A stretch of DNA of 64,000 bases from CAYNZV01 sp965217095 (GTDB lineage Bacteria > Latescibacterota > UBA2968 > UBA8231): NCBI GenBank assembly GCA_965217095.1, contig OZ244235.1:4526001-4590000 (forward strand), in the 5' to 3' direction. The translations under genes were made by a program, and so were the position numbers. Below the pieces are notes generated by a model that searched no databases, was not told where the DNA came from, and was given only the letters and a program-made list of their open reading frames with translations. Below are positions 16,934-25,560 of the stretch, one piece after another; within the stretch, counting starts at the first letter, position 1, and each line of letters opens with the position of its first letter.

Positions 16934-17548
16934 CTGCTTGATAAATTCCTGAAATCGTGGTTCGCCGATAAACTCAGACCGATCGCCCGCATATTCATTC
17001 GGCTCGGGGTGCGCCCGGACTGGCTGACCTTGTCGGGGTTGCTGTTGAACCTGGTGGCCACCGCCGCTTTTGCGCGCGGACATTTGCAGTGGGGCGCGGC
17101 CATCATGCTGCTGGCGGGCCTGTGCGATTTTCTGGACGGACAGGTGGCCCGCGAAGGCAGGAAGGAAACCAAGTTTGGCGCCCTGCTTGACTCGACCACG
17201 GATCGATACTCGGAAATCTTCATCTACTTTGGAATCGGCGCCTATCTCATTCAACAGGAAAAGTGGATCGTCTGCGGAATCTTGTTCTTTGCGTTGTCGG
17301 GGTCTTTGATGGTCAGCTATGTGCGAGCCCGAGCGGAAGGGTTAGGCGAGGACTGCAAGGTTGGATTCATGCAGCGCCCGGAACGCATCGTGGCCCTTGG
17401 CTTAGGCGGATTGGTAGGGCACGAAGGGCTGGTGTTGGTTCTTGTTGTTTTGGCGTTAACGACGAACTACACGGTCATCGAGCGCCTTGCCTACATCCGC
17501 AACAAGTGGAAGACGAGCGCCACATCGGCGCCGGCGCAGGGCTCCTAA
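16934..17548 (+). CDS. CDP-alcohol phosphatidyltransferase family protein
   Basis: This membrane enzyme transfers a phosphatidyl group from CDP-diacylglycerol to an alcohol. The family motif Dx2DGx2ARx8Gx3Dx3D is complete (DFLDGQVAREGRKETKF, then GALLDSTTD). About six membrane helices are visible. SYVRARAEGLGEDCKVGFMQ and RPER resemble phosphatidylinositol-phosphate-synthase-like members, but the substrate is not certain. The first ATG/GTG in frame (17009) would cut off a conserved N-terminal segment, LLDKFLKSWFADKLRPIARI. Translation therefore probably starts at CTG 16934 or ATT 16919; the frame opens after TGA 16910. It runs 47 bases ahead of tmk. Confidence 0.85.
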   Translation: MLDKFLKSWFADKLRPIARIFIRLGVRPDWLTLSGLLLNLVATAAFARGHLQWGAAIMLLAGLCDFLDGQVAREGRKETKFGALLDSTTDRYSEIFIYFGIGAYLIQQEKWIVCGILFFALSGSLMVSYVRARAEGLGEDCKVGFMQRPERIVALGLGGLVGHEGLVLVLVVLALTTNYTVIERLAYIRNKWKTSATSAPAQGS

Positions 17549-17595
17549 GTCGCGCCATCCCAACTCTCCCTCCGCCGTTTTGGTGGTTGTCTCCT

Positions 17596-18240
17596 TTGTC
17601 TCTTCCCCTCTTCATCGTGTTCGAAGGTATCGACGGTAGTGGAACCACGACCCAGTGCCGTTCTCTCCAGCGCTATATCGAGCAGCACCTTCGCTGCCCG
17701 GTTGTCGCCACCCGAGAGCCGGGAGGCACGTCAGCGGCAGAGCAGATCCGGCAGTTAGTGCTCGACCCGGATCTGGTTGAACTGGACCCGCTCGCGGAGC
17801 TTCTCCTCTATGCCGCCGGCCGAGCCCAACATGTGCGCGAACGAATCAAGCCGGCGCTGGCAGCTGGAACACCCGTTCTCTGCGACCGGTACACGGCGTC
17901 GTCCGTCGCGTACCAAGGTTTCGGCCGCGGTTTGGCCATAGACCTCGTCGAGAAGGTCAACGCCATCGCGATCGGTGACTGCAGGGCCGATATCACGATC
18001 TTTCTCGATCTGCCCGTCGAAGAAGCGCAGGCTCGCTGTTCCGACCGCGGCGAGCCCCGCGACCGTTTAGAGATGGAGGGGATCGATCTACAAAAGCGCG
18101 TCCGCGCGGCCTACCTAGAGATTGCCGAGCGCACCCCGAAGGTTTCATTGCTAATAGACAGCCGCCCGCCAGCGGGTGAGATCGGCGACGAGATTTTGCA
18201 CGCGTTGAAGCACAGGTGGCCAGGTTTTCCATTTAAATAA
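17596..18240 (+). CDS. tmk: Thymidylate kinase with altered P-loop
   Basis: Tmk (214 residues) phosphorylates dTMP to dTDP. The start is placed at TTG 17596, giving MSLPLFIVFEGIDG; TTG 17587 is also possible. An upstream extension in frame is a shadow of the preceding gene. The DRY motif (CDRYTASSVAYQG), the REPGGT motif and the LID/helix region are present. The P-loop reads GIDGSGTTTQ, so the usual Walker A lysine of GSGKTTQ is replaced by threonine. All other landmarks are intact and length is normal, so an active enzyme is likely, but the change deserves testing. The stop overlaps the next start (TAATG). Confidence 0.92.
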   Translation: MSLPLFIVFEGIDGSGTTTQCRSLQRYIEQHLRCPVVATREPGGTSAAEQIRQLVLDPDLVELDPLAELLLYAAGRAQHVRERIKPALAAGTPVLCDRYTASSVAYQGFGRGLAIDLVEKVNAIAIGDCRADITIFLDLPVEEAQARCSDRGEPRDRLEMEGIDLQKRVRAAYLEIAERTPKVSLLIDSRPPAGEIGDEILHALKHRWPGFPFK

Positions 18241-20123
18241 TGAGAGATTCGAAGGTGAAAACGAGAGTAGCAGCCACGTTGATATGGCTGGGGCTTATCG
18301 CCCCGGGGTTGCTGGAGGCCAAGCCGGCGGATCGGTACGCTGAGACCAATGCCGGGTGGGACAGGTTTGGGGCGGTGTACGCACGCGTGGTTGACAGCTA
18401 CTACGATTCGCTGAGCCAGGCCGATCTGCTGCAGGCGGCTATCCACGGGGTGTTGGGTGAGCTTGACTCCTACAGTCAGTTTTACGACCAGGAGGGGTTG
18501 CGCCAGCTGCGCCAAGACACGACCGGAAAATTCGCGGGCTTGGGAATTACAGTAGCCGTAAAAGATTCATACCCGATCGTCATTGCCCCGATCGAAGGGA
18601 CACCTGCGGACCGAGCCGGGCTGCTACCTGGTGACCTGATCGTTGCGGTCGAAGACCAGGACACCTTCGGGATGAGTCTAGACACGGTCGTCGGCATATT
18701 GCGGGGGGAGCCCGGTACGACCGTCCGCATTGGGGTCGCCCACAAACGGGGTCAACCTCCCCGCCGTGTTGCCATCCGCCGAGAGGTGATCAAGATCCGC
18801 AGCGTCGCGTTGGTTGAGCGGATAGATCCGGCTATCGGGTACATCAGCATGCGCCAAACCCGCTTCTCTGAAGAAACAGCCACCGAGGTGCAGAGTGGCT
18901 TGCAGGACCTGGCCGCGTTGGGCGTCAACAGTTTGATTCTGGATCTGCGTGGCAATCCGGGCGGTTTACTTAGCCAGGCCCAACAGGTGGCCGATCTCTT
19001 CTTGCCCAAAGGCGTGCCGATCGTCTCAGTACGAGAGCGCGACGGTCGCCGCGAGGATACCAAATACTCGTTGAAGACTCCCATCGCCGTTGACATCCCA
19101 CTGGTAATACTGATCGATGAGGGCAGCGCCAGCGCTGCCGAGATCGTGGCCGGCGCCGTGCAAGACAACGACCGCGGCATCATTGTGGGAAACACTTCGT
19201 TCGGCAAGGGATCGGTACAAACCATTTTCGATCTCTACGAGGCCAGTGACAGCGCCTTGAAGCTGACCACGGCGCTCTATTACACCCCAAGCGGACGCAG
19301 CATTCACCGCCCGGGAGCGACACCGACCATCCGCAACATGAGCGCGCGCCAGATCGGCGGCCTGAACCTATCGGCTCAGGCCGTTGTCAGCAGTCTCCTC
19401 AGCGCCGAAACTCAATCTGCCGCCGTAGCCGCCCTCCGCGTCGCACTCGATGTGGATCAGACCCAGGCCGAGCGCATCATGGCCGAACCCCTCGGCGCGC
19501 TGGTCGGGGCAACGGTCGAGGGCGCTGTGACCGACAGTGGGGAAACCGCGGTGGAAAGAGATCGATTCTTCCGTACGCGGCGCGGCCGAAAAGTGTTTGG
19601 TGGGGGGGGAATTACCCCCGACATCCTCGTCGAGCGAGATACCTGGCCGGGGTTTGCGCGACATCTCCAACGCAGTCGATTGTTCTTCGATTTCGTGGTC
19701 GACCAAGTTCCCGCCGACTCGATCTCGGCGCTTCGCGCCCGCGGGTACAGCGTCAACGACGACATGATCCTCTCTTTTCGGCGGTTTATCAACGCCTCGG
19801 AGTATGCTCGCGACGGACAGCTGAGAGCCGATGCCGAACTCGGACAGTTGCGACAGATCGCCGAGCAGATGGGATGGACGGTAGAGACGATGGCCGGCAT
19901 CGATCGCCTGGAGTCGGTTATCCGCCAGGAGGAAAAAACCGGGTTCGCGGCCGAGTTAGAGCCGTACATCCGAGCCGCCTTGGAACGCGAGCTCTCGCTG
20001 CGCTTGAGCGGTCGCAAGGCGCAGCTCAGATCAGCCCTCGAAAGCGATCGACAACTTAAGGCCGCTATAGAGATTCTGGGCGATCCCGAACGCTATTGGA
20101 AGATTTTGGAAGGAACAACCTGA
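18240..20123 (+). CDS. C-terminal processing protease (S41 family)
   Basis: A 627-residue periplasmic tail-specific protease. An N-terminal hydrophobic segment (about residues 9-27) serves as signal peptide or anchor. It is followed by a PDZ domain (KFAGLGITVAVKDSYPIVIA) and the peptidase core (ILDLRGNPGGLLSQA). The catalytic serine lies in DEGSASAAEI and the lysine in SFGKGSVQ. The roughly 250 residues after the core (from about 380) are helical and charged, longer than in small CtpA proteins and without a motif I recognise. Translation overlaps the tmk stop by one base, indicating coupling. Substrates cannot be told from sequence. Confidence 0.93.
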   Translation: MRDSKVKTRVAATLIWLGLIAPGLLEAKPADRYAETNAGWDRFGAVYARVVDSYYDSLSQADLLQAAIHGVLGELDSYSQFYDQEGLRQLRQDTTGKFAGLGITVAVKDSYPIVIAPIEGTPADRAGLLPGDLIVAVEDQDTFGMSLDTVVGILRGEPGTTVRIGVAHKRGQPPRRVAIRREVIKIRSVALVERIDPAIGYISMRQTRFSEETATEVQSGLQDLAALGVNSLILDLRGNPGGLLSQAQQVADLFLPKGVPIVSVRERDGRREDTKYSLKTPIAVDIPLVILIDEGSASAAEIVAGAVQDNDRGIIVGNTSFGKGSVQTIFDLYEASDSALKLTTALYYTPSGRSIHRPGATPTIRNMSARQIGGLNLSAQAVVSSLLSAETQSAAVAALRVALDVDQTQAERIMAEPLGALVGATVEGAVTDSGETAVERDRFFRTRRGRKVFGGGGITPDILVERDTWPGFARHLQRSRLFFDFVVDQVPADSISALRARGYSVNDDMILSFRRFINASEYARDGQLRADAELGQLRQIAEQMGWTVETMAGIDRLESVIRQEEKTGFAAELEPYIRAALERELSLRLSGRKAQLRSALESDRQLKAAIEILGDPERYWKILEGTT

Positions 20124-20222
20124 ACATGCTTGCTGGAGCTTTGAATCTGATGTATTTTACACGTATCGTGCGGCTTTCGGTTTAGACCGGGAACTGCATT
20201 CGGGCATAAAGCCATTAACTCG

Positions 20223-20587
20223 TGGAGCCCGACTTGGTGGCTCCAAATCAGGGAAATTTGTACCGTATCTGCCGGACGTGGAACACCGTATCTAATCCAC
20301 GTGATTCAACGAATTTTAGCGCGCCAGGTGGGATTGAAAGGTAGACAACAGACAGAGGAGGGTGGCGCGCGTTGAAGCAAACCAAACCTACAGCCGCAGG
20401 GGGTGCATGTGCGCCCGCCAACCCAGTTGATATGCGGCCGAATTCGCGCCCCTCAGGACACGCCCTTTGCCGGGTCTAATGTCACTCGTAGGTCCGGCAA
20501 TGCCCAGAGCGCGAACCGTCACGTAGCAGACCAACCGGTAGCAACACCCCCCTGATTTGACCTCGCCTATCCAGCGCAGTTGCTGGA
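20223..20587 (+). other. Hairpin-rich intergenic region, possible rng leader RNA
   Basis: The 567-base gap 20124-20690 holds no gene I can support. It has at least five perfect stems: TGGAGCC/GGCTCCA (20223-20245), ACGTGGA/TCCACGT (20276-20302), GCGCGCCA/TGGCGCGC (20319-20370), TTGCCGG/CCGGCAA (20467-20500) and TCCAGC/GCTGGA (20570-20587). None is followed by a T-run, so they are not simple terminators. I could not match it to RNase P RNA, tmRNA or SRP RNA. A structured leader of rng is an inference. Confidence 0.4.
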
Positions 20588-20690
20588 TTCCGCGCGCAAC
20601 CGCCTCCGCGTACAGGTCCCTCATTTATCATCTTCCGCATCGTCCACAACGGACGTCTGCGGGATACATACCATAGTATTTAAGGATTAT

Positions 20691-22223
20691 ATGCACACAG
20701 AAATTCTAATAAACGATGGCACGCACGAGTCGCGCATCGCCATCGTCGAAGACGGCACCCTCGCCGAGGTTTGGGTGGAGCGCCCAGAAAACGAACGCAT
20801 GGTCGGAGATATATACAAAGGACGTGTAAGTGCCGTTCTCCCCGGATTGCAGGCCGCCTTCGTTGAAATCGGGCGGGATCGCACCGCGTTCTTGCAAGCT
20901 CGCGACATGATGGAAGAAGACAATAAGGATATGGAAAACGGCGGCGGCTCTCGCGGCGGCAGGCGGTCTCGATATGCGCCAACCCCGGCGATCCAAAAAC
21001 TCATCCGCAAAGGGGATGAGGTCCTGGTCCAAATCGCCAAGGAACCCATCGGCACCAAAGGCGCTCGCGTTACCACCCATCTCTCCTTGGCTGGCCGTTT
21101 CATGGTGCTGGTACCGGGCGGCAACTGGGCGGGAGTATCGCGAAAGATCTCTAGCTACAGTGAACGTCGACGACTACGGGATCTGGTGAACAGCCTACGG
21201 CCCAAAGGCTATTCTGTCATCGTGCGCACCGAAGGACGGGGGAAGACGGAAAAAGAGTTTCGCCGTGACTTGAAGAATCTCGTCAAGATTCATGAGCGGA
21301 TAACGAAGTTGGAGAAAAGGACCGACACGCCCGCTCAGCTGCACAAGGAACTCGGCATGACCTCTAGCATCATCCGTGACTTGTTTACCGACAATGTCGA
21401 TCGCATGGTCGTGGACACCAAAGAGCTCTACCGCGAGATCATCGCCTATTTGCGCACGGTGTCGCCCGAATTGCGCAAGCGGGTCGAATATTACCGCGAT
21501 CGCAAGCCCATTTTCGACGCCTTCGGAATCGAAGAAACCTTGGAAAAGCTGACCGGGCGCAACGTGCGTATGAAAAAGGGAGGCAATCTCGTCATTGACC
21601 ACGCCGAGGCTGGCACCTTTGTCGACGTGAACTCGGCAAGGTACGTCGGATCGGACGATCAAGAAACAAACAACCTCAACACCAATCTGGAAGCGGCTCG
21701 GGAACTCGCTCGCCAGCTCAGGCTGCGCGACATAGGAGGCATCATCGTCGTTGATTTTATCGACATGAACGACGAAAAAAATCGCCGCAAGGTCATCGAC
21801 GAGATGATCGACGAAGCCAAGAAGGATCGTGCGAAGATTTCGATCAGTCCGCAGATAAGCGAGTTTGGACTGGTCGAAATGACGCGCCAGCGGGTTCGTC
21901 CCAACCTGCTACACACCCATAGCGAACCCTGTCCTACCTGCCAGGGAACGGGGCGGGTAACCGGTCCGGACACTACCGTCACCAAGATCGAGCGCTGGTT
22001 GCGGCGGTCGTACGCCGCCACCAAGGAACGTCGCTTCGTGCTCCGCGTACACCCCGAGGTGGCCAGCTACATGCTGGAGAATCGTGAAATCAGGCTGAAA
22101 TCGATCCGCAAAGCGACCCGGGTGCGGTTGCAGCTAGAGCACGATGCAACCCTGTCTACGGATGATTACCGTTTCTTTTCTACCAAACGAAATCTGGATG
22201 TAACGGCAGAGTTCCAAATTTGA
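20691..22223 (+). CDS. rng: Ribonuclease E/G family endoribonuclease
   Basis: A 510-residue RNase G-type enzyme, which cuts single-stranded AU-rich RNA in rRNA maturation and mRNA decay. The start at ATG 20691 has AAGGA upstream and gives MHTEILINDGTHESRIAIVE; 37 codons before it are not conserved. The S1 domain (GDIYKGRVSAVLPGLQAAFVEIG) contains a charged insert with GGGSRGGRRSRY. The catalytic DNase I-like part has FVDVNSARYVG and VVDFIDMN with the two metal-binding aspartates. The Zn-link is CPTCQGTG. It lacks the long C-terminal scaffold of RNase E. rplU and rpmA follow, an order common in several phyla. Confidence 0.94.
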   Translation: MHTEILINDGTHESRIAIVEDGTLAEVWVERPENERMVGDIYKGRVSAVLPGLQAAFVEIGRDRTAFLQARDMMEEDNKDMENGGGSRGGRRSRYAPTPAIQKLIRKGDEVLVQIAKEPIGTKGARVTTHLSLAGRFMVLVPGGNWAGVSRKISSYSERRRLRDLVNSLRPKGYSVIVRTEGRGKTEKEFRRDLKNLVKIHERITKLEKRTDTPAQLHKELGMTSSIIRDLFTDNVDRMVVDTKELYREIIAYLRTVSPELRKRVEYYRDRKPIFDAFGIEETLEKLTGRNVRMKKGGNLVIDHAEAGTFVDVNSARYVGSDDQETNNLNTNLEAARELARQLRLRDIGGIIVVDFIDMNDEKNRRKVIDEMIDEAKKDRAKISISPQISEFGLVEMTRQRVRPNLLHTHSEPCPTCQGTGRVTGPDTTVTKIERWLRRSYAATKERRFVLRVHPEVASYMLENREIRLKSIRKATRVRLQLEHDATLSTDDYRFFSTKRNLDVTAEFQI

Positions 22224-22290
22224 CAGATCACCGATCCACCCATATTTTGCGTGATCCAGCCAATTCTCACCACATTGCAGGATCTGGCTA

Positions 22291-22608
22291 ATGTACGCGG
22301 TCGTCAAAATCGCCGGTTCCCAAGTTCGAGTAGAAAAAGGGCGCACCTTGCGGGTGCCCAAGTTGGCGTCGGAAACAGGCTCGCAGCAACGTTTTCCCGA
22401 TGTGTTGCTGCTCAGCGACGACGGCAAAACCAGTACTGGCAAACCGTTCGTGGAAGGGGCGGCGGTCGAAGCTACCATCGTCGGCCACGGGCGAGGCGAG
22501 AAGGTAATCGTTTTTAAGATGAAGCGCCGCAAGAAGTACCGACGACGAAATGGCCATCGCCAAGACTTCACCGAGATTCGCGTTGACGAGATCACCTCAC
22601 CCGAATAG
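22291..22608 (+). CDS. rplU: 50S ribosomal protein L21
   Basis: L21 (105 residues, normal) binds 23S rRNA. It starts MYAVVKIAGSQVRVEKGRTL and carries the typical C-terminal FKMKRRKKYRRRNGHRQDFT and IRV segment. It is the first gene of the rplU-rpmA pair, 67 bases downstream of rng, and 22 bases before rpmA. Confidence 0.96.
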   Translation: MYAVVKIAGSQVRVEKGRTLRVPKLASETGSQQRFPDVLLLSDDGKTSTGKPFVEGAAVEATIVGHGRGEKVIVFKMKRRKKYRRRNGHRQDFTEIRVDEITSPE

Positions 22609-22630
22609 CGGCAACTAGGTAAGCCCACAA

Positions 22631-22891
22631 ATGGCACATAAAAAAGGGGTTGGAAGCTCTAGAAACGGTCGCGACAGCCATTCGAAACGGCTCGGCGTGA
22701 AGCGGTTTGGGGGCGAAAAGGTGGCGGCGGGCACCATCCTTGTTCGACAGCGAGGCACCCGGATTCATCCGGGCGTCAACGTGAAGAAAGGCGGCGACGA
22801 TACCTTGTATGCCGTCAGTGACGGGGCCGTCAAGTTCGAACGCTGGGGCCGCGACCGAAAAAGGGTCAGCGTCTACGCACCGGCCGAATAG
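22631..22891 (+). CDS. rpmA: 50S ribosomal protein L27
   Basis: L27 (86 residues) reaches towards the peptidyl transferase centre with its N terminus. It starts MAHKKGVGSSRNGRDSHSKR without the cleavable N-terminal extension seen in Firmicutes, and includes GTILVRQRGTRIHPG. A strong terminator follows 35 bases later, so obgE, which often follows, is not part of this operon. Confidence 0.97.
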   Translation: MAHKKGVGSSRNGRDSHSKRLGVKRFGGEKVAAGTILVRQRGTRIHPGVNVKKGGDDTLYAVSDGAVKFERWGRDRKRVSVYAPAE

Positions 22892-22926
22892 CGGTTCCGC
22901 CACACCCAGACAGTAAAAGCCACAGA

Positions 22927-22965
22927 GGCCGCGAGGACCCAACCTCAGCGGCCGTTTTTGTTTTT
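22927..22965 (+). terminator. Intrinsic terminator after rpmA
   Basis: GGCCGC (22927-22932) pairs with GCGGCC (22948-22953). An inner GAGG/CCTC extends the stem, and TTTTTGTTTTT follows. The T-run overlaps the -35 box of the next promoter. Confidence 0.85.
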
Positions 22966-22992
22966 GACGCCGCCCACGGCGCAACCTATAAT
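22964..22992 (+). promoter_or_regulatory. Near-consensus sigma-70 promoter of the frd operon
   Basis: TTGACG (22964-22969) and a perfect TATAAT (22987-22992) are 17 bases apart. The predicted start is near 22999, about 60 bases ahead of frdA. No FNR-type TTGAT-N4-ATCAA site was seen. Confidence 0.78.
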
Positions 22993-23059
22993 AGGGGGAT
23001 CATTGGTCCCAGAGCGAACTTCCACCCCAAAGATTCATTTATAGACCCACCATGACTGC

Positions 23060-24763
23060 ATGAACGGGCTGGCTCACGATCTTCTAATCGTCGGTGGTGG
23101 CGGCGCTGGACTGCGGGCGGCCATCGCCGCCGCCGAAGCGCATCCGGATCTGACGATAGGTCTGCTTTCGAAGGTCTATCCGATGCGCAGCCACACGGTT
23201 TCGGCGGAAGGCGGGGCGGCCGCCGTTATGCGCGAAGAGGACAGCTTCGATTCCCACGCCTTCGATACAATAAAGGGGAGTGATTTTCTCGCTGATCAGG
23301 ACGCGGTCGAAGCGTTCGTCCAGGAAGCGCCGGCCGAGATTGTCCAGATGGAGCATTGGGGGTGTCCCTGGAGTCGGGATCCCGACGGCAAAGTCAGCGT
23401 GCGGGCGTTTGGGGGAATGAGTACAAAGCGCACCGTGTACGCTGCTGACAAAACCGGATTCCACATGTTGCACACGCTCTTTCAGACTTCTCTAAAGTAT
23501 GACAGCATAGAGAGATACGATGAGTGGTACGCGACGGCTCTGTTGCTGGACGACGACCGGGTTCAAGGCGTGGCGGCGCTGAACCTGCGTTCCGGCGACT
23601 TCCACGCGCTGCCGGCCAAAGCGGTGATCCTCTGTACGGGTGGTGGTGGGCGAATTTTTCCGTTCACGACCAATGCCGCCATAAAGACAGGCGACGGCGT
23701 GTCGCTGGCCTACCGCGCCGGATGTCCCCTAAAAGACATGGAGTTTGTGCAGTATCACCCAACCGGTCTTCCGGGCACCGGCATTCTCATGACCGAGGCT
23801 TCCCGGGGCGAAGGGGGGTATCTGACCAATAAGGACGGGGAGCGCTATCTCGAGCGTTATCTTCCCGAAAAAATGGAGTTGGGACCCCGGGACATGGTGT
23901 CGCGCGCTTTCGTACACGAGGAAAAGGCCGGCCGCGTCTACGAGGGCAAGTACGGCAGTTACATTCACCTCGATCTGCGTCACCTGGGGGAAAAGGTGAT
24001 TGATGAGCGGATCCCTTTTGTCCGGGAGTTGGCCAAGAATTACGTTGGCATCGATCCGGTGCACGAACCGATTCCGGTGCGGCCGGTAGTGCATTACATG
24101 ATGGGGGGCGTCAGCACCAACATCCATGGAAAAACGCCAGTCGATGGGCTCTACGCCGCCGGCGAAACCGCCTGCGTGTCCATCAACGGAGCCAACCGAC
24201 TGGGATCGAACTCGCTGGTGGAGTGTCTCGTGTTCGGTGCCCGCGCCGGCCTAGCAGCCGCGCAATACACCATGGAGCAGGAGTTCGGGTCCTCCGGGGT
24301 GCTCGATCAGCTGGTGCAGTTCGAGGAGCTGGAGATGCGCGAGAAATTCAGCACCGACGGTTCGGAGAGCATCGCCGGCATTCGCACCGAGTTGCAGACG
24401 GCGATGGAAAAGGGCGCCGGCATCTATCGGGAAGAGACAGAGCTAAAGGCCGCGTGCGAGCAAGTTGCCTCCCTCCAAGAGCGATACCAAAATCTACGGG
24501 TCGAAGACAGCTCGGAGGTCTATAACACCGAGCTCATCTCCGCCATCGAACTGGGCTGCATGTTGGATGTGGCCGAAGCGGTGGCCAACTCTGCATACAA
24601 ACGGCAAGAGTCTCGGGGCTCGCACGCGCGCTCCGATTTCGAGTCGAGGGATGACGATCGTTTTCTCAATCACTCCCTCGCGTTCTGGACCGAGGAGGGA
24701 CCCCAAATCGAATACGCTCCGGTTACGATTACGCGTTGGCAACCGGAGGAACGGACGTATTGA
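23060..24763 (+). CDS. frdA: Fumarate reductase flavoprotein subunit (E. coli type)
   Basis: FrdA (567 residues; E. coli 602) carries covalent FAD and the dicarboxylate site of quinol:fumarate reductase. The N terminus has LLIVGGGGAGLRAAIAAAEA. The His in RSHTVSAEGGAAA matches the flavin-linked residue. WGCPWSRDPDGKV, DKTGFHMLHTLFQTSL, MEFVQYHPTGLPGTGIL and GANRLGSNSLVECLVFG are near-identical to E. coli FrdA rather than SdhA. The start ATG lacks a good SD. A three-codon ATG-ACT-GCA-TGA reading frame (23052-23063) ends on the frdA start, which might couple initiation. It heads frdABCD under the promoter at 22964. Confidence 0.95.
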   Translation: MNGLAHDLLIVGGGGAGLRAAIAAAEAHPDLTIGLLSKVYPMRSHTVSAEGGAAAVMREEDSFDSHAFDTIKGSDFLADQDAVEAFVQEAPAEIVQMEHWGCPWSRDPDGKVSVRAFGGMSTKRTVYAADKTGFHMLHTLFQTSLKYDSIERYDEWYATALLLDDDRVQGVAALNLRSGDFHALPAKAVILCTGGGGRIFPFTTNAAIKTGDGVSLAYRAGCPLKDMEFVQYHPTGLPGTGILMTEASRGEGGYLTNKDGERYLERYLPEKMELGPRDMVSRAFVHEEKAGRVYEGKYGSYIHLDLRHLGEKVIDERIPFVRELAKNYVGIDPVHEPIPVRPVVHYMMGGVSTNIHGKTPVDGLYAAGETACVSINGANRLGSNSLVECLVFGARAGLAAAQYTMEQEFGSSGVLDQLVQFEELEMREKFSTDGSESIAGIRTELQTAMEKGAGIYREETELKAACEQVASLQERYQNLRVEDSSEVYNTELISAIELGCMLDVAEAVANSAYKRQESRGSHARSDFESRDDDRFLNHSLAFWTEEGPQIEYAPVTITRWQPEERTY

Positions 24764-24813
24764 CTTACCATTGTGCACCGCGCCGCGTCGGGCGAACAAA
24801 CTAACGGGAACAG

Positions 24814-25560
24814 ATGAGCGAACAGACGATCGGACTGCGCGTCAGCCGATTCAACCCCCAAAAGGACAGCGAGCCGAGCGAACAGCGGTACGAGGTGCCG
24901 TACAACGAGGACTGGGTGGTGTTAGACGCGTTGAACCATGTGAAAGAACAGATGGACGGCACCCTTTCCTACCGCTGGTCCTGTCGCATGGGGGTATGCG
25001 GAAGTTGCGGAATGATGGTCAACGGGGTGCCCAAGCTAACCTGCGCGGTCTTTCTGCGCGATTACTACCCCAACGAGATCCGCATCGAGCCACTGGCCAA
25101 CTTTGCCGTCGTCCGCGACCTGGTGATCGAACTCGACGATTTTGTCGGTCGGTTGCAGGCGGTGAAACCATGGCTGATTCGCGACGAGGAAACGCCGGTA
25201 GAGCAGGGCGAGTACCTCCAGTCACCGGATGAACTGGACGAGTTCAAACAGTTCAGTATGTGCATAAATTGCGCTCTGTGTTATGCGGCTTGCCCGGTCT
25301 TCGGTCCGGATTCTGACTTTATCGGTCCGGCAGCACTGGCGTTGGCCCATCGCTACAACATGGATTCCCGCGACCACGGCGAAGATCAGCGCAAAGAGGT
25401 GGTGGCCAGCGAGGAAGGGATCTGGAACTGCACCTTCGTCGGCGAGTGCTCCACCGTATGTCCGAAGGATGTGGATCCCGCCGCCGCCATCCAACGAACC
25501 AAGGTCTCCACCACGGCGAACTGGTTCAAATCGCTACTGATGCCCCGGGGACAACAATGA
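24814..25560 (+). CDS. frdB: Fumarate reductase iron-sulphur subunit
   Basis: FrdB (248 residues) passes electrons from quinol to FrdA through three clusters. The [2Fe-2S] ligands lie in SCRMGVCGSCGMMVNG plus a later Cys. The [4Fe-4S] cluster is marked by CINCALCYAACP and the [3Fe-4S] by CTFVGECSTVCP, matching the E. coli subunit. GGAACAG precedes the start. The stop overlaps the frdC start (ATGA). Confidence 0.95.
   Translation: MSEQTIGLRVSRFNPQKDSEPSEQRYEVPYNEDWVVLDALNHVKEQMDGTLSYRWSCRMGVCGSCGMMVNGVPKLTCAVFLRDYYPNEIRIEPLANFAVVRDLVIELDDFVGRLQAVKPWLIRDEETPVEQGEYLQSPDELDEFKQFSMCINCALCYAACPVFGPDSDFIGPAALALAHRYNMDSRDHGEDQRKEVVASEEGIWNCTFVGECSTVCPKDVDPAAAIQRTKVSTTANWFKSLLMPRGQQ

Noticed and set aside
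16767..16952. 61-codon frame (MRRVLSALVGANVW start) between rsmG and the CDP-alcohol transferase
   Set aside because: TTG start, no family resemblance, it crosses a DnaA box and overlaps the likely start of the next gene in another frame.
17263..17595. Long N-terminal extension of tmk
   Set aside because: This part is the preceding gene read in another frame; Tmk homology begins at 17596.
20388..20624. 78-codon frame on the minus strand in the rng upstream region
   Set aside because: No SD, no recognisable protein, and it coincides with several perfect RNA-type stems.
20124..20690. Considered tmRNA, RNase P RNA and SRP RNA for this gap
   Set aside because: The conserved cores of those RNAs were not found by eye, so no name was given.
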